A stretch of 64,000 bases of DNA from Mycobacterium sp. ACS4054 (GTDB lineage Bacteria; Actinomycetota; Actinomycetes; Mycobacteriales; Mycobacteriaceae): positions 62,001 through 126,000 of the forward strand of contig NZ_LZHV01000031.1 in assembly GCF_001667275.1 (NCBI RefSeq), read 5' to 3'. This document shows, piece by piece, positions 44,006 through 53,087 of this stretch (position 1 is its first letter; the number at the start of each line of letters is the position of its first letter). The position numbers were made by a program, and so were the translations under genes. The notes below the pieces were generated by a model. It saw only the letters and a list, made by a program, of their open reading frames with translations. It did not search any database and was not told the origin of the DNA.

Positions 44006-44815
44006 ATGACCAGCACCGACTCGACCACGGACACGCCCCACACGGGCCCCGCCGGGGGCAGCCCACAGCGTCGGGGATTCGGCATCGACGTCGGCGGCAG
44101 CGGCATCAAGGGCGGCATCGTCGACATGGACACCGGGCAGCTGATCGGCGAACGGGTCAAGCTGTTGACCCCGCAGCCGGCGACCCCGGCGGCGGTCGCC
44201 AAGACCATCGCGGAGGTGGTCAACGCGTTCGGCTGGACCGGCCCGCTCGGCGTGACCTATCCGGGGGTCGTCACCCACGGCGTCGTCCAGACGGCGGCCA
44301 ACGTGGACAAGGCGTGGATCGGCACCAACGCCCGCGACATCATCAGCGCCGAACTGAACGGCCAGGACGTCACCGTGCTCAACGACGCCGACGCCGCCGG
44401 GCTGGCCGAGGAACACTACGGGGCCGGCCGCAACCAGTCCGGCCTGGTGGTGTTGCTGACGTTCGGCACGGGAATCGGCTCGGCCGTCATTCACAACGGC
44501 ACGTTGATACCCAACACCGAGTTCGGGCACCTCGAGGTCGGCGGCAAGGAGGCCGAACTGCGGGCGGCGTCGTCGGTCAAGGAGCGCAACGGCTGGACCT
44601 ACGAAAAATGGACCAAGCAGGTCACCCGGGTGCTGGTGGCGATCGAGAACGCGGTGTGGCCGGACCTGTTCATCGCCGGCGGCGGCATCAGCCGCAAGGC
44701 CGACAAGTGGCTACCGCTGCTGGAAAACCGCACCCCGGTGGTGGCCGCGGCCCTGCTCAACACGGCCGGGATAGTGGGCGCGGCCATGGCCTCGACCTCC
44801 GACGTGACCCACTGA
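44006..44815 (+). CDS. ppgK: Polyphosphate/ATP glucokinase
   Basis: A 269-residue ROK-fold glucokinase phosphorylating glucose with inorganic polyphosphate or ATP. Phosphate motif FGIDVGGSGIKGGIVD is at about residues 25-40, VLNDADAAGLAEEHYGAG holds the catalytic Asp, and LLTFGTGIGSAVIHNG the adenosine region; HLEVGGKEAE carries the strictly conserved His/Glu. AGGAG precedes ATG 44006. Matches Rv2702. A further open frame upstream is not family-like. Confidence 0.95.
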   Translation: MTSTDSTTDTPHTGPAGGSPQRRGFGIDVGGSGIKGGIVDMDTGQLIGERVKLLTPQPATPAAVAKTIAEVVNAFGWTGPLGVTYPGVVTHGVVQTAANVDKAWIGTNARDIISAELNGQDVTVLNDADAAGLAEEHYGAGRNQSGLVVLLTFGTGIGSAVIHNGTLIPNTEFGHLEVGGKEAELRAASSVKERNGWTYEKWTKQVTRVLVAIENAVWPDLFIAGGGISRKADKWLPLLENRTPVVAAALLNTAGIVGAAMASTSDVTH

Positions 44816-44852
44816 TTTTCCCCGGCAGGGCCGTTCGGCCGCTCACTGTCGT

Positions 44853-44858
44853 TACAAT
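44853..44858 (+). promoter_or_regulatory. Possible -10 element of the sigA promoter
   Basis: TACAAT in the 175-bp gap before sigA, about 130 bp upstream of the start codon. No good -35 was found at 16-19 bp. The intervening 130 bp would be a long 5' leader; no riboswitch-like structure was recognised in it. Confidence 0.3.
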
Positions 44859-44990
44859 GGTCATCGGCGACCGCCCGACCGACAGCGTACGAATGCCGAC
44901 GCTGATCCAACGCCGACATCGACATAGCAGACACTTTCGGTTAACCATGCCCAATACCCACCGAAGGTGAGCCCAAACGAAGGGGTGTAA

Positions 44991-46490
44991 GTGGCAGCCA
45001 CCAAGGCAAGCGCGGCAACCGATGCGCCGGTAAAACGGACCGCGACGAAGTCTTCGCCCTCCCCCGCCAAGCGACCCGCGGCCAAGGCCGCGCACGCCGC
45101 CGCCCCCGCGAAGCGCGCCGCCAAGGCGCCGGCCCGGGCAGCCAAGCCCGAGGCCGCCGGCGAGGCCAAGAAGCCCCGCGCGGCCAAGGCGCCGTCGGGC
45201 CGTGGGACGAAGGCGGCCAAGGCCGCCCCGGCAGACGCCGAGGTCGATCTGGAGGCCGTCGAAGATCTCGACGACGCCGAACTCGACGCTGAGCCCGGCG
45301 ACGACCTGGAGATCGACGCCGGCGACCTGAACCTCGAGGACTTAGAGGACGACGTCGCGGCCGACGGCGACGAGGCCGAGGTCGAGCCGGCCGACGCCGA
45401 GGACAGCGAGGAGGCGCCCGCCCCGGTCGCCGCGGCCGGCGAGGCCGCCGCCGAGGAGGACGAGGAGATCGCCGAGCCCTCCGAGAAGGACAAGGCCTCC
45501 GGCGACTTCGTCTGGGACGAAGACGAATCCGAGGCGCTGCGCCAGGCCCGCAAGGACGCCGAACTCACCGCGTCCGCGGACTCGGTCCGCGCCTACCTCA
45601 AGCAGATCGGCAAGGTGGCGCTGCTCAACGCCGAGGAAGAGGTGGAGCTGGCCAAGCGGATCGAGGCCGGCCTGTACGCCACCCAGCTGATGAGCGAGAT
45701 GGCCGAGCGCGGCGACAAGCTGCCCGCCGCTCAGCGCCGCGACATGATGTGGATCTGCCGCGACGGCGATCGCGCGAAAAACCATCTGCTGGAAGCCAAC
45801 CTGCGCCTGGTGGTGTCGCTGGCCAAGCGCTACACCGGCCGGGGCATGGCGTTCCTCGACCTGATCCAGGAAGGCAACCTGGGCCTGATCCGCGCGGTCG
45901 AGAAGTTCGACTACACCAAGGGCTACAAGTTCTCCACCTATGCGACGTGGTGGATCCGCCAGGCGATCACCCGCGCGATGGCCGACCAGGCCCGGACCAT
46001 CCGCATCCCGGTGCACATGGTCGAGGTGATCAACAAGCTGGGCCGCATCCAGCGCGAGCTGCTGCAGGACCTGGGCCGCGAGCCCACGCCCGAAGAGCTG
46101 GCCAAGGAGATGGACATCACGCCCGAAAAGGTGCTCGAGATCCAGCAGTACGCGCGCGAGCCGATCTCGCTGGACCAGACCATCGGCGACGAGGGCGACA
46201 GCCAGCTGGGTGACTTCATCGAGGACAGCGAGGCCGTGGTGGCCGTCGACGCGGTGTCCTTCACCCTGCTGCAGGACCAGCTGCAGTCGGTGCTCGAGAC
46301 GCTGTCCGAGCGCGAGGCCGGCGTGGTACGGCTGCGCTTCGGCCTCACCGACGGCCAGCCGCGCACGCTTGACGAGATCGGCCAGGTTTACGGCGTGACC
46401 CGCGAGCGCATCCGTCAGATCGAGTCCAAGACGATGTCGAAGCTGCGCCACCCCAGCCGCTCCCAAGTGCTGCGCGACTACCTGGACTAA
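44991..46490 (+). CDS. sigA: Primary sigma factor SigA (MysA, RpoV)
   Basis: A 499-residue housekeeping sigma-70 factor. The first about 75 residues are Lys/Ala/Pro-rich and histone-like, residues about 80-165 strongly acidic (region 1.1-type, auto-inhibitory). Region 1.2 ([18 protein letters not shown]), region 2 ([30 protein letters not shown]), region 3 and region 4 ([21 protein letters not shown]) follow. Slightly shorter than the 528-residue H37Rv protein because of the N-terminal repeats. GTG 44991 with AAGGGG upstream. Ends at a strong hairpin terminator. Confidence 0.97.
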   Translation: MAATKASAATDAPVKRTATKSSPSPAKRPAAKAAHAAAPAKRAAKAPARAAKPEAAGEAKKPRAAKAPSGRGTKAAKAAPADAEVDLEAVEDLDDAELDAEPGDDLEIDAGDLNLEDLEDDVAADGDEAEVEPADAEDSEEAPAPVAAAGEAAAEEDEEIAEPSEKDKASGDFVWDEDESEALRQARKDAELTASADSVRAYLKQIGKVALLNAEEEVELAKRIEAGLYATQLMSEMAERGDKLPAAQRRDMMWICRDGDRAKNHLLEANLRLVVSLAKRYTGRGMAFLDLIQEGNLGLIRAVEKFDYTKGYKFSTYATWWIRQAITRAMADQARTIRIPVHMVEVINKLGRIQRELLQDLGREPTPEELAKEMDITPEKVLEIQQYAREPISLDQTIGDEGDSQLGDFIEDSEAVVAVDAVSFTLLQDQLQSVLETLSEREAGVVRLRFGLTDGQPRTLDEIGQVYGVTRERIRQIESKTMSKLRHPSRSQVLRDYLD

Positions 46491-46538
46491 CGCTCACCGT
46501 CTGCGCGGCGAGTCCCAGGCACCCAGAACACACGAGGC

Positions 46539-46575
46539 GTCAGCCGCCACCGGGTTTCCCGGTGGCGGTCCTGAC
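46539..46575. terminator. Hairpin terminator after sigA
   Basis: An 11-bp perfect stem, CCGCCACCGGG / CCCGGTGGCGG, with a TTT loop (46544-46568), extended by GTCAG/CTGAC outside with a 2-nt bulge. No U-tract follows, as is usual for mycobacterial terminators. It sits between convergent sigA and a secreted-protein gene and may serve both. Confidence 0.8.
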
Positions 46576-46606
46576 GGCTGTGACGGCTTCAATGTCGTTG
46601 CGCTGC

Positions 46607-46909
46607 TTACAATTTCTGGGTCAACACAGGTGCGTGGCTCGGCGGTACCGGCCGATGGGGATTCGTGCGCGCCGGCGCATCGGTGACCACCGTTTTCCCG
46701 CCGGTGCAGGTGACGAGCTTGCCCCCGACGATCACGCCCTGGCCCTCATCGATCGGGATGTCGTAGCCGTCGGGGTCGGTGTAGTGGCAGCCGCCGCTCG
46801 GGCCAGAGGGCCCATTGGGCTCGGCGTAAGCGGTGGCAGGGGCCAACGCGACGATGGCCAGCGCGCCGAACAGCGCGGCGGCGTAGTGGATGCGGGTGGC
46901 GTTCTTCAT
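46607..46909 (-). CDS. Small secreted protein of unknown function
   Basis: A 100-residue exported protein. Signal peptide MKNATRIHYAAALFGALAI... cleaved after TAYA (about residue 29). The mature part has two Cys (GGCHYTDPDGYDIPID, KLVTCTGGKTV), likely a disulfide, and a Pro-rich end. GGAGA precedes the ATG. I recognise no family; no counterpart at this place in H37Rv comes to mind. Convergent with sigA. Confidence 0.72.
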   Translation of the reverse strand: MKNATRIHYAAALFGALAIVALAPATAYAEPNGPSGPSGGCHYTDPDGYDIPIDEGQGVIVGGKLVTCTGGKTVVTDAPARTNPHRPVPPSHAPVLTQKL

Positions 46910-47117
46910 GGTGATCTCCTTATGCGTCGTCGCGGCCCGTCCTTCGGGCTGCGTTCATCGACCTAGAGCGACCAGGAGCACCGACAGGGACACTTTCTTC
47001 CGCCCGCGCGCGATCGCTCAACTACAGAGCCAGCCGAACCTGTTGCCGCACAAGGGCGCTCAATCGCAGACGAAAAACCCGTGGCGTCGGCGGCGCCACC
47101 GTCGTACGGTGACGGCC

Positions 47118-47519
47118 ATGAACCGCACCCTGGTCTCCTCCGGATCCGAGTTCGAATCGGCCGTCGGTTATTCACGCGCGGTCCGGGTCGGCCCGCACGT
47201 GGCCGTGGCCGGAACGACCGGCGCCGGGCGAGACATCGCGGCCCAGGCGCGAGATGCCCTGCACCGCATCGAGATTGCGCTCCGCGAAGCGGGTGCGTCG
47301 CTTACCGACGTGGTCCGCACCCGCATCTACGTCACCGACATGTCCCGGTGGCGCGACGTCGCGGCGGTGCACGCGCAGGTCTTCGGCGCCATCCGGCCCG
47401 CGGCCACCATGGTGGAGGTGTCCGCGCTGATAGCGCCCGAGCTGCTGGTCGAGATCGAGGCCGACGCCTACGTCGACTCCCCCGCCGGCGCGAACGTGCC
47501 GTCGGCGCCCGGCCGGTAG
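47118..47519 (+). CDS. RidA/YjgF-family protein (Rv2704-like)
   Basis: A 133-residue RidA-superfamily protein. The family core is visible in ARDALHRIEIALREAGASLTDVVRTRIYVTDMSRW, with the Arg that binds the substrate carboxylate in RTRIYVTD, and AATMVEVSALIAPELLVEIEADA at the end. Canonical members hydrolyse reactive imines released by PLP enzymes. ATG 47118 is used; the frame is open upstream to 46890. Its 3' 52 bp overlap the convergent DUF952 gene. Confidence 0.87.
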   Translation: MNRTLVSSGSEFESAVGYSRAVRVGPHVAVAGTTGAGRDIAAQARDALHRIEIALREAGASLTDVVRTRIYVTDMSRWRDVAAVHAQVFGAIRPAATMVEVSALIAPELLVEIEADAYVDSPAGANVPSAPGR

Positions 47520-47833
47520 TCGGTGACCCGAATCACAGCGTCGATGGGCAACGGACCGTACAGGTGCGGGAACAGCATCGCCTCCGGATCCGTTGCTACG
47601 CCTGGCTCCCAACGCACTTCGGAGTCCAGCCTCGCCGGGTCAATGGTCAGTAGCACCAAGTCGTCGCGCCCACGGTAGAGCCGGTTGGCCGGCAGGTGGA
47701 CCTGCCCGGGGGCCGAAAGATGGATGAACTCACCACCGCCGGACGCGTCGGGACGAATCTCGCCGGTGGCGCGGGCCCGCGACCAGTCGTCACGGCCGCA
47801 CAGATGTACCAGCACTTCAGGAGCGAAAGTCAC
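47468..47833 (-). CDS. DUF952-family protein (Rv2705c-like)
   Basis: A 121-residue protein with the DUF952 pattern: VLVHLCGRDDWSRARATGEI at the start, FIHLSAPGQVHLPANRLYRGRDDLVLLTIDPARL, RWEPG and FPHLYGPLPIDAV. DUF952 proteins have been compared to ADP-ribosyltransferase-like folds, but no activity is established. The last 52 bp overlap the RidA gene on the other strand, so one of the two 3' ends is constrained by both frames. Confidence 0.85.
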   Translation of the reverse strand: MTFAPEVLVHLCGRDDWSRARATGEIRPDASGGGEFIHLSAPGQVHLPANRLYRGRDDLVLLTIDPARLDSEVRWEPGVATDPEAMLFPHLYGPLPIDAVIRVTDYRPGADGTFAPAGEST

Positions 47834-47969
47834 GAATGATCAGCTTAGAAAGTTCGCCGAAACCAAACGTTTACAGGCCGTGAGAAACGACACACCCGAT
47901 AACGATCGGGGAACAACGCGAAAACCCCATACGTCTGAGAGAGTGGATAAAAGCAAGAACGGAGAAGCC

Positions 47970-48155
47970 ATGAATGCAACTCTGACCAGTCCCGAGCTAA
48001 CCCGTGCGGACCGCTGCGATCGCTGCGGTGCCGCGGCTCGAGTCCGCGCCAAGCTGCCTTCCGGAGCCGAGCTTCTCTTCTGCCAGCACCACGCCAACGA
48101 GCACGAGGCGAAACTGACCGAGCTGTCGGCCGTCCTGGAGTTCAGCGGGAGCTGA
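47970..48155 (+). CDS. DUF7455-like small zinc-binding protein
   Basis: A 61-residue protein starting at ATG 47970 with GGAGAA upstream. CDRCGAAA and FCQHHANEH supply two Cys and Cys/His pairs for one zinc; the rest (ARVRAKLPSGAELLF) fits the actinobacterial DUF7455 pattern. The opposite strand has an 85-codon open frame that I believe was annotated in H37Rv as Rv2706c, but the plus-strand gene has the start signal and protein-like content. Function unknown. Confidence 0.8.
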   Translation: MNATLTSPELTRADRCDRCGAAARVRAKLPSGAELLFCQHHANEHEAKLTELSAVLEFSGS

Positions 48156-48220
48156 TTTCGCCCAACTCACCCGTGGGCAATGTGGCTGAGTGCGGCGGTC
48201 TTCGGTAATGCTGGACGGGT

Positions 48221-49189
48221 ATGAGCGATCACATCGCAAAACCGTCCCGCCATCACATCTGGCGACTCACTCTGAGGACCATCTCCAAAAGTTGGGATGA
48301 CTCCATCTTTTCCGAGTCGGCGCAGGCGGGTTTCTGGTCGGCGCTGTCGCTCCCCCCGTTGTTGCTGGGGATCCTGGGCAGCCTGGCCTACGTGGCGCCG
48401 CTGTTCGGCCCGGACACGATGATGTCGATCGAGAAGAGCATCATCTCCGCGATCCGCAGCTTCTTCTCGCCCAGCGTTGTCAACGAGATCATCGAGCCGA
48501 CCATCCGGGACGTCACCGCCAACGCCCGTGGCGAGGTGGTGTCGGTCGGGTTCCTCATCTCGATGTGGGCCGGATCGTCGGCGATCTCGGCCTACGTCGA
48601 CGCCGTCGTGGAGGCGCACGACCAGACCCCGCTGCGGCATCCCGTGCGGCAGCGGCTGTTCGCCCTGTTCCTCTACGTGGTGATGCTGGTGTTCGTGGTG
48701 TGCGCGGCGCCGGTGTTGGTGGTGGGGCCGCGCAAGGTGAGCGAGCACATCCCGGACAGCCTGGAAAACGTCCTGCGCTACGGCTACTACCCGGCGCTCA
48801 TCCTCGGCCTGCTGGTCGGGGTGGTGATCCTGTACCGAGTGGCGCTGCCCGAGCCCCTGCCGACGCACCGGCTGATCTTCGGGGCCGTGCTCGCCACGGC
48901 CGTGTTCCTGATCGCCACGCTGGGCCTGCGGGTCTACCTGCGGTGGATCACGAGCACCGGCTACACCTACGGCGCGCTGGCCACCCCGATAGCGTTCCTG
49001 TTGTTCGCGTTCTTCGGTGGTTTCGCCGTGATGTTCGGCGCCGAGCTGAACGCCGCGATCCAGGAGGAGTTCCCGGCGCCCAAGACGCACGCGCACCGGC
49101 TGCGCAAGTGGCTGGAACACCGCGTGCCGGTGCTGAAGCGGTCGATGGTTTCGGACCCGGAGCCGGCGCCCGACAGCGCGACGCTGTGA
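48221..49189 (+). CDS. YihY/BrkB-family membrane protein (Rv2707-like)
   Basis: A 322-residue inner-membrane protein with six helices at about 40-290 and a basic C-terminal tail. Family features: DSIFSESAQAGFWSALSLPPLLLG at the first helix, SVGFLISMWAGSSAISAYVDAVV and GYTYGALATPIAFLLFAFFGGF. The YihY family is widespread; a role in lipid transport across the envelope has been proposed for E. coli members. ATG 48221 follows the zinc protein by 65 bp. Confidence 0.89.
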   Translation: MSDHIAKPSRHHIWRLTLRTISKSWDDSIFSESAQAGFWSALSLPPLLLGILGSLAYVAPLFGPDTMMSIEKSIISAIRSFFSPSVVNEIIEPTIRDVTANARGEVVSVGFLISMWAGSSAISAYVDAVVEAHDQTPLRHPVRQRLFALFLYVVMLVFVVCAAPVLVVGPRKVSEHIPDSLENVLRYGYYPALILGLLVGVVILYRVALPEPLPTHRLIFGAVLATAVFLIATLGLRVYLRWITSTGYTYGALATPIAFLLFAFFGGFAVMFGAELNAAIQEEFPAPKTHAHRLRKWLEHRVPVLKRSMVSDPEPAPDSATL

Positions 49190-49198
49190 GCGCCGGGC

Positions 49199-49447
49199 CT
49201 AGCCCTTCTTCATCCGGTCGTAGATCTGCTTGCAGTCCGGGCACACCGGTGAGCCGGGCTTGGCCGCCTTGGTGACGGGAAAGACCTCCCCGCACAGGGC
49301 CACCACGTGGCTGCCCATGACCGCGCTCTCGGCGATCTTGTCCTTCTTGACGTAGTGGAAGTACTTCGGCGTATCGCTGCCGGTCCCGTCGTCGACGCGT
49401 TCGTCGGTCTCGGTGCGTTCGATCGTCTGGGTCTGCATACCTGACAT
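49199..49447 (-). CDS. DUF3039-family protein (Rv2708c-like)
   Basis: An 82-residue soluble protein, same length as Rv2708c. Conserved KYFHYVKKDKIAESAVMG, VVALCGEVFPVTKAAKPGSPVCPDCKQIYDRM. The three Cys (LCGE, CPDC) with His may bind zinc. Convergent with the YihY gene, 9 bp apart. Very conserved in actinobacteria, function unknown. Confidence 0.88.
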   Translation of the reverse strand: MSGMQTQTIERTETDERVDDGTGSDTPKYFHYVKKDKIAESAVMGSHVVALCGEVFPVTKAAKPGSPVCPDCKQIYDRMKKG

Positions 49448-49533
49448 TGTGCCCCGTGACTCGCTCCTGCCGGAATTCCCCGGGTGTGGGACAGTGGAAA
49501 TGAGGCGCAGAAAGAAAAGAGGCGCGGGGAGAC

Positions 49534-49932
49534 ATGAAGCGCTCTGAGTTGGGTTTCGACGACGATGGCAGGCCAGTCCTCATCACCGGCGCCGCCCAGT
49601 CCTACGAGGAGCAGCACCGCGCGCGGGTGCGTAAATACCTGACGCTGATGGCGTTCCGCATTCCGGCGCTGATCCTGGCCGCCGTCGCCTACGGCGCCTG
49701 GCACAACGGTCTGATCTCGCTGGCGATCGTCGCGGTGTCGGTGCCGTTGCCGTGGATGGCGGTGCTGATCGCCAACGACCGGCCGCCGCGCCGTTCCGAG
49801 GAGCCCCGGCGGTTCGACGACGCCCACCGGCGCACCCCGCTGTTCCCGACGGCCGAGCGCCCGGCGCTCGAGCCGCGCCGCCAGCCGCAACCGGACTGGC
49901 CCCCGGGCCCCGGCGGCGACGTCTTTCCGTAG
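49534..49932 (+). CDS. DUF3099 membrane protein (Rv2709-like)
   Basis: A 132-residue protein with two membrane helices (about 37-55 and 60-78: IPALILAAVAYGAWH, LISLAIVAVSVPLPWMAVLI) after the conserved ITGAAQSYEEQHRARVRKY. A Pro/Arg-rich cytoplasmic tail ends the protein. Divergent from the DUF3039 gene; upstream of sigB on the same strand with a separate ECF-type promoter between them. Function unknown. Confidence 0.86.
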   Translation: MKRSELGFDDDGRPVLITGAAQSYEEQHRARVRKYLTLMAFRIPALILAAVAYGAWHNGLISLAIVAVSVPLPWMAVLIANDRPPRRSEEPRRFDDAHRRTPLFPTAERPALEPRRQPQPDWPPGPGGDVFP

Positions 49933-50021
49933 CTCCGGGGGGCGTCCCTCCCACTTCTCAGGACATTCTCAGGTCGGCGGCACATTTCTGCACGTCAAGA
50001 CGTGTGAGATGGCAAGGGGCT

Positions 50022-50048
50022 GGGAACTCTCAGGGCTGATCTGTCGTT
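50022..50048 (+). promoter_or_regulatory. ECF-type (SigE/SigH) promoter of sigB
   Basis: GGGAACT (50022-50028), 16 bp, CGTT (50045-50048), matching the GGAAC-N16-18-GTT consensus used by SigE and SigH. It lies about 38 bp before the sigB start. In M. tuberculosis sigB is known to be driven by these stress sigma factors, so the match supports the same control here. Confidence 0.8.
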
Positions 50049-50085
50049 GAACTCAATGACAGTACAAGCCGAACGGGAGGTCGCT

Positions 50086-51045
50086 ATGGCGAACGCCAGC
50101 ACGAGCAGATTTGACGGCGATCTGGATGCTCAGAGCCCGGCCGCGGACCTCGTGCGCGTATATCTCAACGGCATCGGTAAGACGGCGCTGTTGAACGCCG
50201 CGGGCGAAGTGGAACTTGCCAAGCGCATCGAGGCCGGGCTGTATGCCGAGCATCTGCTCGAAACTCGTAAGCGGCTGGGCGAGAACCGTCGCCGCGACCT
50301 GGAGGCCGTCGTGCGCGACGGCGCGGCGGCGCGACGTCACCTGCTCGAAGCGAACCTGCGCCTGGTGGTGTCGCTGGCCAAGCGCTACACGGGTCGCGGG
50401 ATGCCGCTGCTGGACCTGATCCAGGAGGGCAACCTGGGGCTGATCCGCGCGATGGAAAAGTTCGACTACACAAAGGGTTTCAAGTTCTCCACGTACGCGA
50501 CGTGGTGGATTCGCCAGGCCATCACCCGTGGCATGGCCGACCAGAGCCGCACCATCCGGCTGCCCGTGCACCTGGTAGAGCAGGTCAACAAGCTGGCCCG
50601 GATCAAGCGGGAGATGCATCAGAACCTGGGTCGGGAGGCCACCGACGAGGAGCTGGCCGCCGAGTCCGGCATTCCCGTGGAGAAGATCAACGACCTGCTC
50701 GAGCACAGCCGCGACCCGGTGAGCCTGGACATGCCGGTCGGCTCCGAAGAGGAAGCGCCGCTGGGCGATTTCATCGAGGACGCCGAGGCGATGTCCGCCG
50801 AGAACGCGGTGATCGCCGAGCTGCTGCACACCGACATCCGCAGCGTGCTGGCCACTCTCGACGAGCGCGAGCACCAGGTGATCCGGCTGCGCTTCGGCCT
50901 CGACGACGGCCAGCCGCGCACCCTCGATCAGATCGGCAAGCTGTTCGGGCTGTCGCGTGAGCGGGTCCGGCAGATCGAGCGGGACGTGATGTCCAAGCTC
51001 CGCCACGGCGAGCGCGCCGACCGGCTACGGTCGTACGCAAGCTGA
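50086..51045 (+). CDS. sigB: Principal-like stress sigma factor SigB
   Basis: A 319-residue sigma-70 factor nearly identical in core to SigA but without the long N-terminal extension. Region 1.2 ([31 protein letters not shown]), region 2 ([29 protein letters not shown]), region 4 ([21 protein letters not shown]). ATG 50086 has GGGAGG 5 nt upstream; a GTG/ATG frame from 50047 is open but would lie on the promoter. Expression through an ECF-type promoter. Followed by a hairpin terminator and ideR. Confidence 0.96.
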   Translation: MANASTSRFDGDLDAQSPAADLVRVYLNGIGKTALLNAAGEVELAKRIEAGLYAEHLLETRKRLGENRRRDLEAVVRDGAAARRHLLEANLRLVVSLAKRYTGRGMPLLDLIQEGNLGLIRAMEKFDYTKGFKFSTYATWWIRQAITRGMADQSRTIRLPVHLVEQVNKLARIKREMHQNLGREATDEELAAESGIPVEKINDLLEHSRDPVSLDMPVGSEEEAPLGDFIEDAEAMSAENAVIAELLHTDIRSVLATLDEREHQVIRLRFGLDDGQPRTLDQIGKLFGLSRERVRQIERDVMSKLRHGERADRLRSYAS

Positions 51046-51129
51046 GGCCGCACGTAACAGATCGCGGCGACCCGCGGCGCCCGGCTCGCGCCGCGCCTGG
51101 GACCGCCGCCCGAGCTAGGTAGCAGACGG

Positions 51130-51157
51130 TATGCCCGCCGCACACGCGGCGGGCATA
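51130..51157. terminator. Hairpin terminator between sigB and ideR
   Basis: A perfect 12-bp stem TATGCCCGCCGC / GCGGCGGGCATA with an ACAC loop, extended outside by AGCAG/CTGCT. It is followed by CTTGTCGG without a U-tract. It separates sigB from ideR, so the two are probably transcribed independently. Confidence 0.82.
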
Positions 51158-51202
51158 CTGCTTGTCGGGGAAGCGTTACACCCATTCGCGCAGCTGGCCA
51201 AG

Positions 51203-51208
51203 TAGACT
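51203..51208 (+). promoter_or_regulatory. Possible -10 element of ideR
   Basis: TAGACT 23 bp upstream of the ideR ATG, followed by GGAGGG as ribosome site. No clear -35 and no IdeR iron-box palindrome were seen in the gap. Confidence 0.35.
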
Positions 51209-51230
51209 CGGCGTCGATGGAGGGTGCTGA

Positions 51231-51920
51231 ATGAACGACCTGGTTGACACCACCGAGATGTACTTGCGGACCATCTACGACCTCGAAGAAGAGGGCGTGA
51301 CGCCGCTGCGTGCCCGCATCGCCGAACGCCTCGAGCAGAGCGGGCCGACCGTCAGCCAGACCGTATCCCGCATGGAGCGCGACGGGCTGCTCCACGTCGC
51401 CGGCGACCGCCACCTCGAGCTCACCGACAAGGGCCGGGCGCTGGCCATCGCCGTCATGCGCAAGCACCGGCTGGCCGAACGATTGCTCGTCGACGTCATC
51501 GGGGTGCCCTGGGAGGAAGTGCACGCCGAGGCGTGCCGCTGGGAGCACGTGATGAGCGAGGACGTCGAGCGGCGTCTGGTGAAGGTGCTCAACCACCCGA
51601 CCACCTCCCCCTTCGGCAACCCGATCCCGGGGCTGTTGGACCTGGGCGTCGGCCCCGACTCCGGCGCCGACGACGCCAACCTCGTCCGGCTGACCGAATT
51701 GCCGCCCGGCTCGCCGGTGGCCGTCGTCGTCCGCCAACTGACCGAGCACGTGCAGGGCGACATCGATTTGATCACCCGCCTCAAGGACGCCGGCGTCGTT
51801 CCCAACGCCCGGGTGACCGTCGAGACCGGTCCCGCCGGGGTCACCATCGTCATCCCCGGCCACGAGAACGTCACCCTGCCGCACGAGATGGCGCACGCCG
51901 TCAAGGTCGAGAAGGTCTAG
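51231..51920 (+). CDS. ideR: Iron-dependent repressor IdeR
   Basis: A 229-residue DtxR-family regulator controlling siderophore and iron-storage genes with Fe2+ as corepressor. N-terminal winged helix (LRARIAERLEQSGPTVSQTVSRMERDGLL), the metal-binding dimer domain with HKHRLAERLL-type His and EACRWEH (Met/Cys/Glu/His ligands), and a C-terminal SH3-like domain (about 150-229). ATG 51231 with GGAGGG 7 nt upstream. Shares CTAG as stop with the convergent DUF4192 gene. Confidence 0.97.
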   Translation: MNDLVDTTEMYLRTIYDLEEEGVTPLRARIAERLEQSGPTVSQTVSRMERDGLLHVAGDRHLELTDKGRALAIAVMRKHRLAERLLVDVIGVPWEEVHAEACRWEHVMSEDVERRLVKVLNHPTTSPFGNPIPGLLDLGVGPDSGADDANLVRLTELPPGSPVAVVVRQLTEHVQGDIDLITRLKDAGVVPNARVTVETGPAGVTIVIPGHENVTLPHEMAHAVKVEKV

Positions 51921-52975
51921 CACGCGCGGCGGCCGAACGGCCGCCGCGGCGGTAACCGCACACCCAGCTGTTTGGCCAGCCGATAGCCGGTGAGCGCCAA
52001 TTCGCGGATGTCCTCCGGCCGCAGCCCCGACTGCAACGCCGTGTCCAGCATCCCTGCCATCCGATGCTCGGGCTCGCAACGCAGCGCGGCCTCCAGCGAC
52101 ACCCCGGCCAGCGGACCGTCGCCGCGGGCGTAGGCGCTGAACGCCAGCAGGACCAGGGCCTCGACCCGCCAGGGCGGGGGCAGGGTGCGCGCCAGCAGCG
52201 CCCACAACGACTCGGCCGCGCCGGCGCTCTCGCCGACCGCCAGGGCGTAGAAGATGTCGCGCACCTGCGCGTCGCCCAGCGCGCAGCTCAGCTTCGCCAG
52301 CTGCGCCCGGGACAGTGCCTGGCCGGCGGCCACCCGCGAGGCGGCCGCCATGGCCTGCTTGACGTCGGCGCGCGCGCAGCGGGCCGGGTCCGCGAGGTGG
52401 GCCGCCCGGCGCCTGCCCTCCTGCCGGTCGATGGCGCCGGCCAAGGCGGCGCTGCGCGCCGTGTCCTGCACCGCGATCACCGCCTGCAGGTCGGCGCGCC
52501 GCGCGTAGAGCCGCCTGCCGTCGAGCACCGCGGCGGCCGCCAGCGGCGAGGCCGACGGATCGTCGACGAGGCCACTCGCACCGCAGTTGTCCACGCAGTG
52601 CCAGCGCCCCCCGGCCGCGACCCGGTCCACCACGTGGGTGGCCCACAGCTCGATATCGTTGTCCGACAACGACTTTGCCAGATTTTCGGAGAGCTGCCGG
52701 TATTCCTCGGTACAGCAGGGGCAGTCCGCGCCGTCCGCGTCGACGATCACCGCGATGGCGCCGTCGGGCCGGGCGGCGGCGGCGACCTGGGCCAGGTGTC
52801 CCACCCGGGCCGCGAGCTCGTCGGAGAGGTCGACCCGCAGCACGGCTCCCAGCTCGCCACGGTCCAAAGACACCAGGACCAATGAATTTTCGGGAACGAA
52901 GCCGAGAACGGCCGGCAGTGCGGCGATGAGTGCGCCGGGTCGGTTGAGTTTGAAGTCGGGTCGATGCGTCGTCAT
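51917..52975 (-). CDS. DUF4192-family protein (Rv2712c-like)
   Basis: A 352-residue soluble actinobacterial protein. It begins with the DUF4192 pattern LIAALPAVLGFVPENSLVLVSLDRG, followed by GHLAQVAAAARPDGAIAVIVDADGADC and a long alpha-helical repeat-like C-terminal half (ALLARTLPPPWRVEALVLLAFSAYARGDGPLAGVSLEAAL) resembling TPR helices. ATG 52975 gives the length of Rv2712c. Function unknown. Divergent from sthA. Confidence 0.87.
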   Translation of the reverse strand: MTTHRPDFKLNRPGALIAALPAVLGFVPENSLVLVSLDRGELGAVLRVDLSDELAARVGHLAQVAAAARPDGAIAVIVDADGADCPCCTEEYRQLSENLAKSLSDNDIELWATHVVDRVAAGGRWHCVDNCGASGLVDDPSASPLAAAAVLDGRRLYARRADLQAVIAVQDTARSAALAGAIDRQEGRRRAAHLADPARCARADVKQAMAAASRVAAGQALSRAQLAKLSCALGDAQVRDIFYALAVGESAGAAESLWALLARTLPPPWRVEALVLLAFSAYARGDGPLAGVSLEAALRCEPEHRMAGMLDTALQSGLRPEDIRELALTGYRLAKQLGVRLPPRRPFGRRAC

Positions 52976-53087
52976 GGGCACCACGCTGGTGGGCCGCACC
53001 GTCAGCCGGTGCTCGCGGGAACCGGTCGGATCCCGGGCCTGTGAATGAACCCAGCACTGTGAGTTGTGCTGATCTACTGTTGTTCGC

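Noticed and set aside
47840..48097. 85-codon minus-strand frame at the Rv2706c position
   Set aside because: No start signal and low-quality composition; the overlapping plus-strand zinc-ribbon gene is better supported.
51046..51230. IdeR iron box in front of ideR
   Set aside because: No 19-bp palindrome resembling the IdeR consensus was found in the gap.
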